Notes under the pieces: generated by a model
Database searches by the model: none
What the model saw: the letters and a program-made list of their open reading frames with translations, nothing else
Told to the model about the DNA's origin: nothing
NCBI GenBank assembly: GCA_016181725.1
Contig: JACOYT010000020.1
Location: forward strand, 1-49,224
Source: Candidatus Roizmanbacteria bacterium
Lineage (GTDB): Bacteria > Patescibacteriota > Microgenomatia > UBA1406 > GWC2-37-13
Length of the DNA: 49,224 nt
Direction of reading: 5' to 3'
Shown here: positions 1-9,375 of the stretch, one piece after another
Layout: the number at the start of each line of letters is the position of its first letter
How positions within the stretch are numbered: position 1 is the stretch's first letter
Program-made: the position numbers and the translations under genes

Positions 1-2
1 GC

Positions 3-74
3 AAAAAATTGGTATCTTCGCTTTCTGACATTATTGGTTTGGATCCGTACTCTTCGAATCTCTTACTTTTTTAA
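3..74 (+). CDS. C-terminal end of a CDS truncated by the window start (…KKLVSSLSDIIGLDPYSSNLLLF*)
   Basis: Open frame from base 3 to TAA at 72-74; no family recognised. Confidence 0.35.
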   Translation, partial: KKLVSSLSDIIGLDPYSSNLLLF

Positions 75-125
75 TATTGAATTTTGAGTATTGAATGAAA
101 ATTGGTACTTGAAAATTGAAAATTT

Positions 126-1448
126 CTAATATGTCGCTTGTATTGTGTACGTTAAGTCTTCTTTAACCACAAATGCTTTTTGAGGATAGAAGGGGAGGCG
201 TCTTGTTATCCTATCTTTTGGTATGAGAACCTTGCCGACAAATGCAGGAATCTCCTCATACGTTTTGTTGTATATATATACCTTATTTTCATCGAAGTAG
301 TATTGGGCTAGGAAGTAATCAAGCTCGGTTGATACATATACGAGGTCGTTTGGTCCTGAAAGATTCTTGATCTCGCCCATGAGATTTTTTACCGGAGCTT
401 TTTTACGATGTACCAGTTGAAGATTGGTATAGTGCAAGGCAAAAGCAACAAGAAGGACTACAAAGAGAATTTTCATATGCGTATCGAAATGTTTGAATAT
501 AAAGACAAGAAGCAGGAAGAAGCCGACTGAAGAGAAGATGAAATACCGGGGGAGAAAGAGCGGTTTTACAAAAGAGAGAAAATATGCGGCAAGTGGCGTA
601 AAAAATGACCATAAGAGAAGAAGATATAAAAGATCGTATTTTCTTTCCCGCTCTTTTATTATGAGATGAACTCCTTTTAAGATAAAAAGGTAAAGGATGA
701 TGGCGCCAGGGAGGAGAAATCGATCAAAAAAGGCAAAATCAAACTCATATCCCAAATACAGTATCGAAGGAAGATTCCAAATACTTTCGTTCTTAGCCGG
801 TAAAATCCAAAACCCTTGCGCAAAAAGGGCGTTATTGGTAAAGAGAAAGATGACCCAAGGGATAAAAATGAAAAAAGAAAACGCCATGGCTTTGAACTTT
901 GCTATCTTCAGTCTTTTTGAGTTTGAGTTGAGCGCTACGTAGAGCAGTTGGGACAGAAGAACAAACACCATAAAGTAGTGCGTATAGAGTCCAAGGATCG
1001 TTGTGAGAATATACCATCTCCTTTTTTCAGTCTGTAAGAAGTAAAACGACATCGTTGCAAAGCAAGCAAACATCGCATACATCCGAGCCTCAAATGCATA
1101 ATAATTTAGGAAAGGGGAAAGAAGAAAAAGGATAAGATAAAGTACCAGCCACCGTGTTTTTACTTTAAGCACGTTTCGTAAAAAAAGGTAAACAAAAAAG
1201 AAAGTCGCGGCATAGAAAAGAAGAGAGAGTGAGCGAATTGCTATTTCCGATGTACCAAACATCTTCATCCATATATTAAGGATGAGATAGTAGAGAGGTG
1301 GGCTGAAGTCTTTTGGACTCAAGGTTATAATCTCGGAAAGACCTCGTTTTGCAAAAAGATAGGTATATGCCTCATCCCGCCAAAAGTCCCACACAAAGTA
1401 GGCAAGAGGAGTTTTAGTAAAGAGAAAATTAAGCATATATGTCATCAT
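126..1448 (-). CDS. Multi-TM GT-C/PMT-like glycosyltransferase family membrane protein
   Basis: 440 aa ORF; N-terminal WRDEAYTY…SPPLYYLILN…FGTSEIAIRSLS motif typical of ArnT/PMT-like GT-C proteins, many TM segments. Confidence 0.75.
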   Translation of the reverse strand: MMTYMLNFLFTKTPLAYFVWDFWRDEAYTYLFAKRGLSEIITLSPKDFSPPLYYLILNIWMKMFGTSEIAIRSLSLLFYAATFFFVYLFLRNVLKVKTRWLVLYLILFLLSPFLNYYAFEARMYAMFACFATMSFYFLQTEKRRWYILTTILGLYTHYFMVFVLLSQLLYVALNSNSKRLKIAKFKAMAFSFFIFIPWVIFLFTNNALFAQGFWILPAKNESIWNLPSILYLGYEFDFAFFDRFLLPGAIILYLFILKGVHLIIKERERKYDLLYLLLLWSFFTPLAAYFLSFVKPLFLPRYFIFSSVGFFLLLVFIFKHFDTHMKILFVVLLVAFALHYTNLQLVHRKKAPVKNLMGEIKNLSGPNDLVYVSTELDYFLAQYYFDENKVYIYNKTYEEIPAFVGKVLIPKDRITRRLPFYPQKAFVVKEDLTYTIQATY

Positions 1449-1490
1449 GAATTCAATTCAGGATCTGCAGATCCCGAAACAAGTTCGGGA

Positions 1491-1527
1491 TGACAGAAAA
1501 AGTTTGATGCTCAAACTTTTTCTGTCA
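1491..1527. repeat. Perfect 17-bp-arm hairpin with TGC loop at the 3' end of the GT2 gene
   Basis: TGACAGAAAAAGTTTGA-TGC-TCAAACTTTTTCTGTCA. Confidence 0.85.
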
Positions 1528-2989
1528 CCTTATACTGAATTTTTTTCCCAAAGATAATGCGGGTGTGTGCTTCAAGAGCAGGAAGAGAGGAGAGGATGAA
1601 TGATACAACTGGCAGAAGATACCACTGCACGATAAGAAGGGGAAGGTTGGCAAGCCGAGTCTTTTGCGCAAGGCGCCGTCTCAGCTTTACATCAAGATAG
1701 GTATATACGAGAAGAAGCGCTGTTGAGACCGTTAAGATAAGACTTGAGAGCTGCGGCAAGAGAAAACCAAGAACCGTTCGTTTAAAAACAGGATTTATCA
1801 AAGGGGGGATGAGCGCGCTTACCGTGAGGACAAAAAATGAGGTTGGCCATAAAAGATGCGTTTCAGCAAGAAATACGATCTTCTTGAGTTTTACCCACGG
1901 CTTGATATGGGGCGTAAGAAAGGAGTGTTTAAGCGCATAGCCGATGTCTGAAACTCCCCATGCCCATCGCTTTTCTTGTTCGTATCTGTTCACAAGGGTT
2001 TTTATGAGTCCACCAGAGTATACCGCGTCGCCATTGACGATGGTATAAAGCGGCATGGTCCGTACTTTGTCTCCATATTTGAAAAAAGCCTGTAAGTAGA
2101 TATGCCAGTCCTCCGGGATAATATCCACATCCCAAAATCCTATCTTGTGAAGAAGCCAGAGACTTGTTGAGTAGGTTGAGATCTGGATGAGTTTATCTTT
2201 CCGTGACAAAAAGGCAAGTCGGAGAATTGACGAGAGCGTTGCTTGCATGCGCACAACAAAGGGGAGTTGTGGGAAGTTATTGTGAAGCATAACTGGACCC
2301 CAATAAAAATGATAGAGACGGCCACCATCTTTCAGATACTGGTAGGTAAGATATGAAAAATAATTTTTTGGAAGATGACTGTCTGCATCACAGATTGTTA
2401 TTAAAATATTCTCTCGGGAGACTTTCTTTCTTTCAAGCTCCGAATCTATAATTTTCGCGGCATAGGTCTGGTTGCTTGCTTTTCCTGCAGCTTCCCCTTC
2501 TTGGAGCTTGTGATAGGTTACTTTTACTTCGTTAAAATGTTTTTTGAACTTAGCAACGAGCGCTTTTGATTTCTTTTGTGCTTCTTTTTCGCGATCCTCA
2601 AATGCAAGGATAAGATGGAGGTTGTCGTAAGGGTAATCATTTTGCGCGAGGGCATTTATAGTTGACTCAAGCTTATGGAGCGGTTCCTGGTACGTTGGGA
2701 TTATGATGTAATGTTGGATTATTTTTGCTTTACTTTGAGATGTCACTTTTTTCCGAAAGGGGATTCGTTGGTAGATAAGGATCATCTTGTACGAGAGCGA
2801 TGCAAAATAGACTGTTTGGGTAGCTTTATAGAAAAAGTAGAGATCAAACGCAATAATAAAGTAGGCAACGACAGCCGGATGAAACGGTGAAAGCCATAGA
2901 GGGAGCGTTATAACGAGCCAAGTAGTGGTTGGAATGAGGACGTCGAAGAAGCGACTTAAGAATCTTGATCTTGCGATCCGCTCCGCCAT
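1511..2989 (-). CDS. Membrane-associated family 2 glycosyltransferase (cellulose-synthase-like architecture)
   Basis: 492 aa; TM helices, IIPTYQEP…CDADSHLP…EDWHIYLQ…EQEKRWAWG (QxxRW-like) motifs, C-terminal TM block. Confidence 0.8.
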   Translation of the reverse strand: MAERIARSRFLSRFFDVLIPTTTWLVITLPLWLSPFHPAVVAYFIIAFDLYFFYKATQTVYFASLSYKMILIYQRIPFRKKVTSQSKAKIIQHYIIIPTYQEPLHKLESTINALAQNDYPYDNLHLILAFEDREKEAQKKSKALVAKFKKHFNEVKVTYHKLQEGEAAGKASNQTYAAKIIDSELERKKVSRENILITICDADSHLPKNYFSYLTYQYLKDGGRLYHFYWGPVMLHNNFPQLPFVVRMQATLSSILRLAFLSRKDKLIQISTYSTSLWLLHKIGFWDVDIIPEDWHIYLQAFFKYGDKVRTMPLYTIVNGDAVYSGGLIKTLVNRYEQEKRWAWGVSDIGYALKHSFLTPHIKPWVKLKKIVFLAETHLLWPTSFFVLTVSALIPPLINPVFKRTVLGFLLPQLSSLILTVSTALLLVYTYLDVKLRRRLAQKTRLANLPLLIVQWYLLPVVSFILSSLPALEAHTRIIFGKKIQYKVTEKV

Positions 2990-3025
2990 AAGGATATTAT
3001 AATGTATAGCGAGTAAGGTTGTCTA

Positions 3026-3055
3026 TTGACATCTACCCCATAGTCATGATATACT
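3026..3055 (+). promoter_or_regulatory. sigma70-like promoter, TTGACA-18-TATACT
   Basis: -35 TTGACA 3026-3031, -10 TATACT 3050-3055, ATG at 3066. Confidence 0.65.
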
Positions 3056-3065
3056 TCTTTCTTAT

Positions 3066-3764
3066 ATGGCAATAGAACTTGCACGCTACTTAAGCGATCA
3101 ATTAGCCCGGCTCCCTAAGGATCACCCTGATAGGAAACTATTTGAGACTGATCTTGCTCGGGTCGCCAAATATAATGAACGAAAGAATCGATCAAGATCA
3201 ACCGAGACTCCATCAACTGAGGCGCCTGTCTTCACAGAGCGCACACGTGAAACACTCGAAGCTGCTGGTGCACTCATCTATGATAAAAAAGGTGAATCCA
3301 TTGAAGACCAACTCCAAGCCGGAAGGAACTTCTGGCATGTTGTTGATGTTGATCGAGTGAGAAAGACACCCTCTACCTTCGGTCAAGTTGCTATCTTTCC
3401 TACACGACATGAGTTTTTTCTACAAGGTAGCTTTAATCGATCATTGCCCAAGCAACTGATGCTTGCTGAAGCCGATGCAGTAGATCTTCGAGAACGCTTG
3501 GGAGATGAGCGTGTTGACATAGTTATCCCAAAAGTAGCAGCTGATATAACTGATGTTACCTTTCAACATCTTGATGCAACTGGTCAGCGACTTTTTGGCA
3601 ATGAGTTTGACCTTCTGTATGGTCGAACCCAAATGCCAACCACTGGTTCCGTCGTTGCCTCTGTTGGCTACTTCGGTGCTGATGACGGTCCGAGCGTCCA
3701 CGACTGGTTTGCTGGCTCTGGCTCTCCGCGTGTTGGAGCGGTGCGCTGGGTAGTGCCTAAGTAA
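3066..3764 (+). CDS. Hypothetical protein, no family recognised
   Basis: 232 aa ORF with its own consensus-like promoter, opposite strand to both neighbours. Confidence 0.65.
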   Translation: MAIELARYLSDQLARLPKDHPDRKLFETDLARVAKYNERKNRSRSTETPSTEAPVFTERTRETLEAAGALIYDKKGESIEDQLQAGRNFWHVVDVDRVRKTPSTFGQVAIFPTRHEFFLQGSFNRSLPKQLMLAEADAVDLRERLGDERVDIVIPKVAADITDVTFQHLDATGQRLFGNEFDLLYGRTQMPTTGSVVASVGYFGADDGPSVHDWFAGSGSPRVGAVRWVVPK

Positions 3765-3822
3765 GTCTTGAACATTGGATTCTTGATATTTTTGCTTTTT
3801 GTTTCTTTGAGCTTCCAGTTTT

Positions 3823-6774
3823 TTACTGCCAGGCTTCGCAGATCATGCGGAAGGGGCAGAAATCGCACCACGGGCCAACATGGGGCGGGTAATCTCCCTT
3901 TTTGATCTCACGTACGGTTTGTTTGACCGTGTCTTTTACCTTTACAATATCTTCTTCGGTTTTTTTCATTGAGAATTTCTCAAGATTCTGAAGATAGTAA
4001 AAAGAGAGCGTCACCTCGTCAAAAGGTTTGTTGTAGAGTCCTTTATCGGTTGCAGCAAGAAGGTAGATAGAAAGCTGCAAGTTTTCTTTGAGCTCCTTCT
4101 CTTTGGGTATTTTACCTGTTTTGTAATCAATAATCTCGATTCCGCCCCTTTTCATATTGTCAACTCGATCAATTTTTCCCGAAATCGTAATATCTCCAAC
4201 TTTGATCTTAAAGACTTTTTCCAAATCGATAATCTTAAGATCGGGATTGTGGAAGGTCTTAAAGTATCGCGTGAGCATACGTTCTCCCTCCTTCTTCATG
4301 CGGTTCTCGTGGGTTTTTGAAGCGTAACCGATAGGAACCCATGATGCCTTGTATGACTGAAGGAGCTGCTCAAGACCTATTTTTCTGTCTCGTAAAAATT
4401 CTTGGTAAAAAAGCTGGAGTGCCTTGTGGATGGTGGTTCCAAACGAGGCGGCAGAGGTTGGTATCGTGGGGATCTTCAAGATATATTGATATTTATAACG
4501 AAGTGGACACAAGAGGTATGTTTCAAGCTGTGAGAATGAGAAGGCCTCCGGCAGCTCACCTTTTTTTATCGAAGCCTCTTGTGTTTTTTTAAAGTCAAGC
4601 ATCGCAAAGGCTTTTCTTTCCTCTTTCTTTTCAGCAAGCTTTTCCTCAACGAAATCTACTCCAAGTGTCTCAAAGACAAAGGGGGAGAGTTTTCGCTCTC
4701 GTATCCCTGCGCCGTAAAACTGCGAAGCGGTAAGATACGCGCTATCCATGGCCCGCGTCAACCCCACATAAAACAGTCGCCTTTCCTCAAGAATATGGTA
4801 GTTCCCGATCGGCAAGATTTCCTTAATGAGCTCTTGAGGGATTGGGATTTTTTCTCTTCTCTCGCGGGTTGGGAAACGTCCAGTTGTCAAGTTCGCAAGA
4901 AACACAACCGGAAACTCAAGTCCTTTTGCCGAATGGGCGGTAAGGAGATTCACGGCATCGTAGGTAGTCGTCTCATCTTGCATGGCAAACGGTGATTCCC
5001 CAAGCTCCATACTCATTTTTATGAAATCAACCACGGTAGGTACTGAAGCGTCTTCGTGTTCTACCTCATATTTCTTCAACTTATCAAAGAAGCGTGAGAT
5101 ATTTACTGCAATTGTCTCCTCCTTAACGGTTTTGTAGTGGGTCAGACGACGCAAATATCCGGTATCCTCAAGAAAATAATAGAGGACTTGTCCTGCGGTA
5201 TCTTTCTTGACACGGGTAAGATGGCGAAGGATCATTGTGTAGATCTTATAGAGCTTTTCCTTGGACTCAGTTTTCAAAAGAGGCAGATGATCTTTATAGA
5301 TCCCAAACTCCTCCCGCGCCAATTCCTTCATGTGGAGCCCCAAGTAGATTTCTATCGCATGAAACAGGGAAAGGGAAGTCTTTTTTGAAAAAGAAAGAAG
5401 CAGCGCAACATCTTTTTTATCCAACTTGAAAATTTCCATATCCAAGACACGATACAAGGAAACAGAATCTTCAAGATCAGATAAAAAGGTGAGATATGCG
5501 ATAAGGTCTTTGACTTCCGGTTGCTTAAAAAGCATGCCAGGTCCCAAAAATTGAGAGGGGATTCCACGCCGGGCTAACGCTCGGTAGAAAGGATCGGCAT
5601 GGTTGTTTGCCCGAACAAGAATTGCAAAATCAGAGAAGGCGTATTTTTTTTTAAGTCGCAGGACTTCCTTTGCGATAAACTCTGCTTCTTCCTCGACACG
5701 ATCAGCAAGAAAGAAGCCTACTTCACTTGTCTGATTATTTCGTACAGAAATCAGGTTTTTCGAGATACCAAGGTGCGCCTCAAGGGTGTCGGGATCATTG
5801 TGTCTTATCAGTTTATATGCGGCATCGAGAAGCGTTTGACTTGAGCGATAATTTTTCTTAAGGGTCACCTGTTTTGCAGTCTTATAATCCTTCATAAAGG
5901 TAAGGATGTTTGAGACCGAGGCTCCTCGAAATTTGTAGATTGCTTGCGAGTCGTCGCCAACCACCGTAAGCTGGGGATTAGTCTTTGGGGGACAAAGCAA
6001 TTTTATAAGATCGTATTGAGCTATGTTTGTGTCTTGAAACTCATCGACAAGCACATATCGGAATTGCTCTTGATATTTAAGAAGGATATTTTTTCGTTTT
6101 CGAAAAAGGACAAGAAGATAGTATAAGAGGTCTGAAAAATCAAGACAGCCTTCTTTTATCTTGATTTTTTGATACGCGTCGTAAGCATGTGCTAATTCTA
6201 AATTTTTTTCTCGCTCTTGTTGCGGGATGTCAGATCGCTTTCGCTTTGCCCAGGTAAGGTATTCTTCTGGACTGATATCTTCATCTCGCAAACGGGAGAA
6301 GTGTGCAAGCAGCGCCTCAAGAAACTTATTGGGGTTTCCCAAAGGGCGAAAGTACTTGAGATTGAAGAGAAAGAGACGGTTTCTTAAGAAAATAACTGAC
6401 TCGGCTTGAGTTAAGAGCTTATAGGTTGGGGTTAAGCCGATATGCGCTATCTCCTCGCGAAGGATCTGATCGGCGAAGGAGTGAAAGGTTGAGATCCACA
6501 TCTGAAAATAGCCGTAAGGGAGAGTTTTATCTACGCGATCTTCCATCTCAAACGCTGCCTTCTCGGTAAACGTCAAAGCAAGGATTTCCTCAGGTTTTGC
6601 TTTCTTTTTTTCAATAAGGTGTTTTACTTTTTCTGCGATGACGTAAGTTTTTCCGGTTCCTGCGCCGGCAATGATAAGAAGAGGCCCTTTATCATAAAAA
6701 ACTGCCTTTTTTTGCTCTTCATTCAAAGAAACTCCGTTGCCCAAAGCCGCCATACCTTCCCCATTGTAGCACAA
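3823..6774 (-). CDS. UvrD/PcrA-type superfamily 1 helicase fused to C-terminal Cas4/AddB-like PD-(D/E)XK nuclease (start may be 6753)
   Basis: Walker A GAGTGKTYV, VDEFQDTN, VVGDDSQAIYKFRGA, VGLTRAM; C-terminal FSFSQLETYLLCPLRYKY…EIIDYKTGK…CDFCPFRMIC Fe-S-type cysteines. Confidence 0.9.
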   Translation of the reverse strand: MCYNGEGMAALGNGVSLNEEQKKAVFYDKGPLLIIAGAGTGKTYVIAEKVKHLIEKKKAKPEEILALTFTEKAAFEMEDRVDKTLPYGYFQMWISTFHSFADQILREEIAHIGLTPTYKLLTQAESVIFLRNRLFLFNLKYFRPLGNPNKFLEALLAHFSRLRDEDISPEEYLTWAKRKRSDIPQQEREKNLELAHAYDAYQKIKIKEGCLDFSDLLYYLLVLFRKRKNILLKYQEQFRYVLVDEFQDTNIAQYDLIKLLCPPKTNPQLTVVGDDSQAIYKFRGASVSNILTFMKDYKTAKQVTLKKNYRSSQTLLDAAYKLIRHNDPDTLEAHLGISKNLISVRNNQTSEVGFFLADRVEEEAEFIAKEVLRLKKKYAFSDFAILVRANNHADPFYRALARRGIPSQFLGPGMLFKQPEVKDLIAYLTFLSDLEDSVSLYRVLDMEIFKLDKKDVALLLSFSKKTSLSLFHAIEIYLGLHMKELAREEFGIYKDHLPLLKTESKEKLYKIYTMILRHLTRVKKDTAGQVLYYFLEDTGYLRRLTHYKTVKEETIAVNISRFFDKLKKYEVEHEDASVPTVVDFIKMSMELGESPFAMQDETTTYDAVNLLTAHSAKGLEFPVVFLANLTTGRFPTRERREKIPIPQELIKEILPIGNYHILEERRLFYVGLTRAMDSAYLTASQFYGAGIRERKLSPFVFETLGVDFVEEKLAEKKEERKAFAMLDFKKTQEASIKKGELPEAFSFSQLETYLLCPLRYKYQYILKIPTIPTSAASFGTTIHKALQLFYQEFLRDRKIGLEQLLQSYKASWVPIGYASKTHENRMKKEGERMLTRYFKTFHNPDLKIIDLEKVFKIKVGDITISGKIDRVDNMKRGGIEIIDYKTGKIPKEKELKENLQLSIYLLAATDKGLYNKPFDEVTLSFYYLQNLEKFSMKKTEEDIVKVKDTVKQTVREIKKGDYPPHVGPWCDFCPFRMICEAWQ

Positions 6775-6782
6775 GAGCTAAA

Positions 6783-6803
6783 GTTACACCTCGGAGGTGT
6801 AAC
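6783..6803. repeat. Perfect palindrome between convergently transcribed/adjacent genes, possible terminator element
   Basis: GTTACACCTC-G-GAGGTGTAAC. Confidence 0.7.
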
Positions 6804-6813
6804 GATTTGCGGA

Positions 6814-7650
6814 TTATTTTTTTGGTTTGTCAAGGTATGCCTCGTAGAGACCGGAGACAACGAATACAACAACAAGGATGAAAAAGAGGGGAGGAGCGAT
6901 CACCATATTAAAACCCGGATAGTTTAGGAGGTGGCTAAAAACAAACGGAAGAGAGACCGCGTGAAACGAGAGCTGATATGTTTTTGCAAAGCTATGTTTT
7001 TTAGTAAAGAGGCGAAATACCAGATAGCATACCGCACTAACCACAAGAAGATATACCAGGTAACCTAACGTGATAAATACGGGAACGGCAAAGACGGAAA
7101 CAACCAAAAGAGCCAGAACAAACCAGATTGCAACCGCCTCAATCACCGATACAAACCGGTCAACATTCTTTTTTTCAAGAACAAATTTTCCATCTTGTGG
7201 ATAGGGGAATATGCGTTCTTCAATTTGAAGTTTTTTATTCAGCACGATGTGTTTATTAGTAAAGAGAATATACGATTGATACTCATTGATTTTTTCAGCC
7301 GCTGCGCCTTCATCAACTACTGCAACAAGCACATTTTTCTCATCTTGTTTCACCCTGAAAAAGTAGGGCCTCTGGTAGTTTGAGAGCAATCTGCCGCCGC
7401 CTAAAGCTATCTTAAGATCTTTTGGATACGATTTGAGGCTTTGTAAAAGCGCGTTGAAATCTGATGCGACATTACTTTGATAGGCGCGTATCGCAACGGA
7501 AAGCACAAGGACGAGATTGGTAAAAAAGACAAGGACAAAGAAGTATTTAAACGTAAATGAAAAAGGGATCTTAAGAAGTTTTCGGTAGTAGACAGGTTGC
7601 GGGATGAGACTGTTTTTAAGAACATGAAAAAAGGTCTTGACTTTTCGCAT
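6814..7650 (-). CDS. DUF1189-like membrane protein
   Basis: 278 aa; N-terminal FFHVLKNSLIPQPVYYRKLLKIPFSFTFKYFF, C-terminal multi-TM domain. Confidence 0.65.
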   Translation of the reverse strand: MRKVKTFFHVLKNSLIPQPVYYRKLLKIPFSFTFKYFFVLVFFTNLVLVLSVAIRAYQSNVASDFNALLQSLKSYPKDLKIALGGGRLLSNYQRPYFFRVKQDEKNVLVAVVDEGAAAEKINEYQSYILFTNKHIVLNKKLQIEERIFPYPQDGKFVLEKKNVDRFVSVIEAVAIWFVLALLVVSVFAVPVFITLGYLVYLLVVSAVCYLVFRLFTKKHSFAKTYQLSFHAVSLPFVFSHLLNYPGFNMVIAPPLFFILVVVFVVSGLYEAYLDKPKK

Positions 7651-7695
7651 CGTGGACTTTATGATAGATTTTTAAAGAGAAAAAATCAACTCCGT

Positions 7696-7724
7696 TTGCA
7701 AATTTCTCTGTTCGGAGATATAAT
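7696..7724 (+). promoter_or_regulatory. Promoter of tuf, TTGCAA-17-TATAAT
   Basis: -35 at 7696-7701, -10 at 7719-7724, ATG 7743. Confidence 0.65.
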
Positions 7725-7742
7725 TAATCTCATTATTTTTTT

Positions 7743-8927
7743 ATGGCAGAAGGTGTATTTCAAAGAACAAAGCCGCATTTGAATGTTGGGACGATCGGTC
7801 ATGTCGATCATGGGAAAACCACATTGACATCTGCAATCCATACGGTACTTGCAAAAAAAGGCATGGCAAAAGCCCTCAAGTACGAGGATATTGACAAAGC
7901 TCCTGAGGAAAAAGCAAGAGGATTGACCATCAACATCCACCACTCCGAATATGAGACAGAGAAAAGACATTACGCGCATATCGATGCGCCAGGACATGCG
8001 GATTATATTAAAAACATGATTACCGGTGCTGCACAGATGGACGGAGCAATCCTTGTTGTATCAGCTCCTGATGGTCCGATGCCTCAGACAAGAGAGCATA
8101 TCCTTCTTGCAAAACAGGTAAATGTGCCTGCGATTGTTGTTTTCTTAAATAAAACAGACATGGTGCAAGATAAAGAGATTTTGGATCTTGTTGAGATGGA
8201 GGTAAGAGACTTACTTAAGAAATATGGGTATCCGGGAGACAAAGCTCCTATTATTAAAGGCTCTGCTTTAAAAGCTACGCAGGGTGATGCCGAAGCAGAA
8301 AAAGCGATCGAGGAATTGATGAAGGCGGTTGATGAGCATATTCCTGAACCTACCCGGGATGTTGATAAGCCCTTTTTGATGCCGGTTGAGGATGTCTTTA
8401 CCATTCAGGGCCGAGGAACGGTTGTAACCGGCCGTGTTGAACGCGGTATTTTGAAGCTCAATGAAGAGATTGAGATCGTTGGATTAAAAGCAAGTAAAAA
8501 GACGGTTGTGACCGGAATCGAGATGTTCAGAAAGTCGCTTGATGAAGCTCGCGCAGGTGATAATACCGGACTTTTGCTTCGTGGAGTTGAGAAGACCGAC
8601 GTGCAGCGAGGCCAGGTAATTGCAAAGCCAGGATCAGTCACTCCTCATACCGAGTTTGAGGCAGAGATTTATGTTTTGACAAAGGAGGAGGGCGGCCGCC
8701 ACACGCCATTTTTCAAAGGATATCGGCCGCAGTTTTACATAAGAACAACCGATGTAACAGGCGAGGTGACTCTCCCATCTGGCGTTGAGATGGTTATGCC
8801 AGGCGACAATGTAAAAGTAAGCGCGAAATTAATTTATCCCGTTGCGATGGAGGATGGACTCCGATTTGCCATTCGCGAGGGAGGACACACGGTTGGCGCA
8901 GGGGTGGTAACGAAAGTACTGAAATAA
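7743..8927 (+). CDS. tuf: Elongation factor Tu
   Basis: [42 protein letters not shown], full-length 394 aa. Confidence 0.99.
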   Translation: MAEGVFQRTKPHLNVGTIGHVDHGKTTLTSAIHTVLAKKGMAKALKYEDIDKAPEEKARGLTINIHHSEYETEKRHYAHIDAPGHADYIKNMITGAAQMDGAILVVSAPDGPMPQTREHILLAKQVNVPAIVVFLNKTDMVQDKEILDLVEMEVRDLLKKYGYPGDKAPIIKGSALKATQGDAEAEKAIEELMKAVDEHIPEPTRDVDKPFLMPVEDVFTIQGRGTVVTGRVERGILKLNEEIEIVGLKASKKTVVTGIEMFRKSLDEARAGDNTGLLLRGVEKTDVQRGQVIAKPGSVTPHTEFEAEIYVLTKEEGGRHTPFFKGYRPQFYIRTTDVTGEVTLPSGVEMVMPGDNVKVSAKLIYPVAMEDGLRFAIREGGHTVGAGVVTKVLK

Positions 8928-8962
8928 ATCCGACTTAATTCACATAAAGCACATTTAAAACT

Positions 8963-9271
8963 ATGCCGAAGGGTAGAATAAGAATCAAATTAAAAGCTTA
9001 TGATCATAGGCTCATTGATGATACTTGTCAGAAGATTGTTGATGTTGCGATAAAGACTGGCGCTTCTGTCGTTGGTCCGGTTCCCTTACCTACAAAAAAA
9101 GAAGTCTTCATCGTTAATAAATCTCCCTTCACGGACAAAGATGCGCGCGAACACTTCGGCTTAAAAATCCACAAAAGACTTCTGGATCTCGTAAACCCCA
9201 CAAACCAAACCATAGATTCCCTTCGCCACATCGAACTCCCAGCCGGCGTCGAAGTAGACTTAAAGATGTAG
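8963..9271 (+). CDS. rpsJ: 30S ribosomal protein S10
   Basis: RIRIKLKAYDHRLIDDTCQKIV…GPVPLPTKKEVFIVNKSPF. Confidence 0.98.
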   Translation: MPKGRIRIKLKAYDHRLIDDTCQKIVDVAIKTGASVVGPVPLPTKKEVFIVNKSPFTDKDAREHFGLKIHKRLLDLVNPTNQTIDSLRHIELPAGVEVDLKM

Positions 9272-9327
9272 CGCTGTCTTTTACCCACTTTATCTACACC
9301 CAGCACTCCCATACTTTCGATAACCCT

Positions 9328-9344
9328 TACCACTTTTCTGCTAT
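9328..9344 (+). repeat. Left 17-bp inverted repeat flanking the PaaX/Cas2-like gene
   Basis: TACCACTTTTCTGCTAT, exact reverse complement of 10003-10019. Confidence 0.95.
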
Positions 9345-9375
9345 AGCATGAAAGCTGTAGTATATAATTGCTATA

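Noticed and set aside
3441-3701. Antisense and out-of-frame ORFs of 60-140 aa listed across the window
   Set aside because: They overlap well-supported genes, are low complexity in translation and show no recognisable family.
3823-6774. Restriction/defence system from the helicase-nuclease
   Set aside because: UvrD fused to a Cas4/AddB-like nuclease is a common repair-type protein and no methylase or other defence partner is adjacent.
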